A DNA stretch of 64,000 bases, taken from positions 1,178,001 to 1,242,000 of the forward strand of contig NZ_CP047318.1 of NCBI RefSeq assembly GCF_009857135.1, written 5' to 3'. Shown here piece by piece: positions 61,332 through 64,000 of this stretch (the first letter of the stretch is position 1; every line of letters starts with the position of its first letter). The translations under genes and the position numbers were made by a program. The notes below the pieces were generated by a model. It worked only from the letters and a program-made list of their open reading frames with translations. It had not been told where the DNA came from and did no database searches. Origin of the DNA: Streptomyces sp. HM190. GTDB lineage: Bacteria; Actinomycetota; Actinomycetes; Streptomycetales; Streptomycetaceae.

Positions 61332-62912
61332 CTACCAGCTGGTCTTCCGGGAGAGTTCCCACATCGTCATCATCGTCGCCGGGTCGATGAGCTTGTCCAG
61401 GCCGGCGATCTCCTCGTCCGCGGCCACGTACAGCTTGCCCTGCCACAGCGGGATCAGCCGGGCGTCGTCCAGGAGGATCTGCTGGGCCTCCTCGAACTCC
61501 TCGCCGACGGCTCCGCGGTCGCTCTCCGCGCGGGACTCCGGCAGCAGCTCGTCGGTGATCTCCGGCGACTCGTACGGGGTGCCGAGGGCGTTCTGCTTGC
61601 CGACGAAGGGGGCGATGAAGTTGTCGGCGTCGTTGAAGTCGGGGTTCCAGCCACGGCCGAAGACCGGGTACTCGCCCTTCTGGTAGCCCTCGGAGTAGGT
61701 CTTCCAGGGGCGGCTCTTCAGCGTGACCGTGAACAGGCCCGACTCCTCCAGCTGGCGCTTCAGCTCCTCGAAGGCGGGCTTGGTCTGGGAGCCGTAGCGG
61801 TCGCTGGTGTACCACAGGGTCAGCGGGACGGGCTCGGTGATGCCCGCGTTCTCCAGGATCTTCCTGGCCTTGGACGCGCTGGGGCTGCCGTAGTCGTCGA
61901 AGAAGCCCGTGGTGTGGCCGACCAGCCCCCTCGGGATCATGGAGTACAGCGGCTCGACGGTGTCCTTGTAGACGTTGTGGGCGAGCGCCGGCCGGTCGAG
62001 GACCTGGGCGACCGCCTTGCGGACGGCGGGGTTCTTGGACCACTCGTACTTCGGGTTGAACACCAGGTAGCTGATCTCGGTGGTGGCGTTCTCGACGATC
62101 TGGAGGCCCTCCTCGTCGCGGTGGGCCTTGATGTCCACCACGTCCTTGGCCCCGAGACCGCGGTAGACGACGCTGATCTCCTTGTCCTTGAGGGCCTTCA
62201 CCAGCTCGTCCGACTGCTGGAAGTAGCGGATGGTGATGGCGGAGTTCTTGCGGTCGGCGATGCCCTCGTAGTTGTCGTTGCCGACCAGCTCCGCGGTCTT
62301 GCCCTCTTCGTAGGACTTCAGGTTGTACGGCCCGGAGCCGGTGATCCCGCCGTCCTCGCGGAGCTTGTCCGCGGGGTACTCCGCGGGGTCCACGATGGAC
62401 ATCGCGGGTGTCGTGAGCACGAGCGGGAAGGTCGCGTCCGGCTGGCTGAGGTGGAAGACCACCTCGCGGTCGCCCTTGGCCTGCACCCGCGACAGGGTGG
62501 TCAGCAGACCGGCGGGGCCGCCGTTGACGTTGATCTTCTTGATCCGGTCGAACGAGTACTTGACGGCCTTGGCGTCCAGCTTGTTGCCGTTGGAGAACCG
62601 CAGGCCCTCGCGCAGCGTGCAGGCGTAGGTCGTGCTGGCGTTGTCGGTGAACTCGCAGCTCTCGGCGGCGTCCGGCTCGGGGTCGGACCCGCCGGGGGTG
62701 TAGTTCAGCAGCGGCTGGAAGACGTTGCGCATCAGCTCCCAGGAGCTGTCCCAGGCGGCCGCGGGGTCCAGCGTGCTCGGCGCGCTGGTGGTGCCCACGA
62801 TGATGGGGGCCTTCTCCTCCGAGGCGTCCGAGGAGAACACACCACATCCGGCCACCATGGATATGGACGCGACCGCCGCGAGGGGCGGCAAGTATCGGTT
62901 CCGGTTGAACAC
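61332..62912 (-). CDS. Oligopeptide/nickel-type ABC binding lipoprotein
   Basis: A 526-aa substrate-binding lipoprotein of the SBP_bac_5 family. Lipobox VAGC follows the signal helix. Family signatures include LREGLRFSNGNKLDAKAVKYSFDRI and GSGPYNLKSYEEGKTAELVGN. GTG 62912 was chosen because GAGGAG is then 7 nt upstream; the ATG at 62918 would leave only 1 nt. No permease or ATPase genes are nearby, so it either shares a transporter encoded elsewhere or acts as a sensor. Confidence 0.92.
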   Translation of the reverse strand: MFNRNRYLPPLAAVASISMVAGCGVFSSDASEEKAPIIVGTTSAPSTLDPAAAWDSSWELMRNVFQPLLNYTPGGSDPEPDAAESCEFTDNASTTYACTLREGLRFSNGNKLDAKAVKYSFDRIKKINVNGGPAGLLTTLSRVQAKGDREVVFHLSQPDATFPLVLTTPAMSIVDPAEYPADKLREDGGITGSGPYNLKSYEEGKTAELVGNDNYEGIADRKNSAITIRYFQQSDELVKALKDKEISVVYRGLGAKDVVDIKAHRDEEGLQIVENATTEISYLVFNPKYEWSKNPAVRKAVAQVLDRPALAHNVYKDTVEPLYSMIPRGLVGHTTGFFDDYGSPSASKARKILENAGITEPVPLTLWYTSDRYGSQTKPAFEELKRQLEESGLFTVTLKSRPWKTYSEGYQKGEYPVFGRGWNPDFNDADNFIAPFVGKQNALGTPYESPEITDELLPESRAESDRGAVGEEFEEAQQILLDDARLIPLWQGKLYVAADEEIAGLDKLIDPATMMTMWELSRKTSW

Positions 62913-63137
62913 GTGCATGCTCCTCGAAATGCCGTACCAAGAGTGGCCGAACGATACCGCAGGCCCCGCCGGGCGCCACCGTCCGGCTGGCAGAACCCTC
63001 GACCGGCTCCCGGTGACGGCGTGGTCGAGCCCTCGGTGAGGACTCGCGGCGGGCACCGGGGAGATATGGCGAAGACTCGGCGGAAGCCCTCGCGAACGCC
63101 CTCGGCGCCCCGCCGCGGTACGGGGCCCGCTCGCCGG

Positions 63138-63905
63138 TCAGCCGACCCCGGCGTTGAGGAAGATCCCCCCGTCGACCACGAGCGTCTGGCCGGTGATCCA
63201 GTCGGACTGCTCGGAGGTGAGGAACGCGGCGGCGCCGCCGATGTCCGAGGGCACGCCGAGTCGGCCGAGCGGGTAGGCGGAGGCAGCCTCGGCCTCCCGG
63301 CCCTCGTACAGGGCCTGGGCGAACCTGGTCTTCACCACGGCGGGCGCGATCGCGTTGGCCCGGACCTTCGGCGAGAACTCGTGCGCCAGTTGGAGGGTCA
63401 GGTTGATCATGGCGGCCTTGCTGATGCCGTAAGCGCCGATGAACGGCGAGGCGGAGACACCGGCGACGGAGGCGATGTTGACGATCGCGCCGCCGTTGTC
63501 CTTCTGCCAGGCGTGCCAGGTCCGCTGGGCGAAGCCGAGCGCCGAGACGACGTTGGTCTCGAACACCTTGCGCGCCACGTTCAGGTCGAGGTCGGCGATC
63601 GGTCCGAACACCGGGTTCGTACCGGCGTTGTTGACCAGGAAGTCGACGCGTCCGAACGCCTCCATCGTGCGCTCGACGGCCTGGGCCTGGTGGGCCTCGT
63701 CGTGGGCCTTGCCCGCGACGCCGATGACGCGGTCGGCGCCGAGCTTGTCGACGGCCTCCTTGAGGGCGTCCTCGCCCCGGCCCGTGATGCACACCCGGTC
63801 GCCGCGTGCCACGAGCGCCTCGGCGATGCCGTAGCCGATGCCGCGGCTGGCGCCGGTGATGAGGGCGACCTTGCCCGAAAGCTCGGGGAGTTCCACCGAA
63901 GTCAT
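63138..63905 (-). CDS. SDR-family oxidoreductase (FabG-like)
   Basis: A 255-aa classical SDR: TGASRGIGYGIAEAL cofactor loop, NNAGTN, catalytic Ser in VNIASVAGVSASP and YGISKAAMINL, and the C-terminal DWITGQTLVVDGG. It probably reduces a 3-oxoacyl or similar substrate with NADPH. AGAGGA precedes the ATG. A second SDR ends 12 bp upstream of it on the same strand, suggesting a two-gene operon. Confidence 0.93.
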   Translation of the reverse strand: MTSVELPELSGKVALITGASRGIGYGIAEALVARGDRVCITGRGEDALKEAVDKLGADRVIGVAGKAHDEAHQAQAVERTMEAFGRVDFLVNNAGTNPVFGPIADLDLNVARKVFETNVVSALGFAQRTWHAWQKDNGGAIVNIASVAGVSASPFIGAYGISKAAMINLTLQLAHEFSPKVRANAIAPAVVKTRFAQALYEGREAEAASAYPLGRLGVPSDIGGAAAFLTSEQSDWITGQTLVVDGGIFLNAGVG

Positions 63906-63917
63906 GTTCTGGGTCCT

Positions 63918-64000
63918 CTAGTTGAGCGGTCCGCCGGCGACGTACAGCACCTGGCCGGAGACGAATCCGGCGTCCTCGCCCGTGAAGTAGGCGATGGCGC
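63918..64000 (-). CDS. SDR-family oxidoreductase, 3' end only
   Basis: The last 27 codons of a second SDR, cut by the window edge. The tail reads AIAYFTGEDAGFVSGQVLYV and then AGGPLN before the stop, the typical SDR C-terminus. It lies 12 bp upstream of the complete SDR gene and was probably cotranscribed with it. Confidence 0.85.
   Translation of the reverse strand, partial: AIAYFTGEDAGFVSGQVLYVAGGPLN

Overview
This window is high-GC actinobacterial chromosome, almost certainly Streptomyces. Coding frames show strong third-position G/C bias, starts are often GTG or TTG, and many genes look leaderless. Family content is typical of the genus: SigJ-type ECF41 sigma factor, a divergent EF-Tu (Tuf3-like), an Imm21-family protein, a SWIM/DUF6493 pair, Lnt and an expansin-like protein. 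From memory the neighbourhood resembles the SCO12xx-13xx part of the S. coelicolor chromosome (tuf3, lnt2, ung), but this was not checked by alignment. No rRNA, tRNA, CRISPR array, prophage or biosynthetic gene cluster was seen.

Layout. 0-5 kb: ROK and GntR/UTRA regulators, the latter with a DasR-type dre-like palindrome over its -35, then sigJ and a divergent alpha/beta hydrolase. 5-13 kb: Tat-exported PhoD phosphatase, a SWIM zinc-finger protein overlapping a 905-aa DUF6493-like protein, and a membrane-anchored ACT-GNAT fusion. 12.8-20.3 kb: a TetR/quinone-reductase pair with three operators on an exact 20-bp register, two Lrp/AsnC regulators each divergent from a sulfur-related enzyme (gamma-lyase, rhodanese), a DUF885 peptidase and an Imm21 protein. 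20.4-31 kb: sbcCD, a YigZ-like protein, a SixA phosphatase overlapping a degenerate CysRS-like protein, a CoA-binding protein, a tandem universal stress protein with an embedded palindrome, and a MoxR-VWA operon.

31-44 kb: FMN reductase with two operators, YbaK-like deacylase, XRE-cupin regulator divergent from an EamA exporter, two left-handed beta-helix proteins, DedA, secreted carboxylesterase, thioesterase, a duplicated proline/glutamine-rich membrane protein, a spermidine-synthase-like protein and tuf3 with a possible upstream leader ORF. 44-54 kb: VTT-domain protein, an overlapping three-gene sugar-type operon (Gfo/Idh/MocA, DUF6807, cupin) behind a LacI-type operator, uppP, a 59-aa small protein coupled to a chloramphenicol-phosphotransferase-like kinase, an SDR, an expansin-like protein and a serine hydrolase. 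53.8-64 kb: DUF4291, SnoaL-like protein, lnt whose 3' end is split by an IS5/IS427-type element inserted at CTAG, a second Gfo/Idh/MocA enzyme, DinB protein, lipoprotein, small helical protein, ung, an orphan oligopeptide-type binding lipoprotein and two SDR genes, the last cut by the window edge.

Most of the window is conserved core housekeeping and regulatory DNA. The points most worth following are the SWIM-DUF6493 pair, the triple operator, the IS insertion at the lnt terminus, the small-ORF/kinase pair, the small ORF ahead of tuf3, the duplicated membrane proteins and the large set of starts preceded at 6-8 nt by a TANNNT hexamer.
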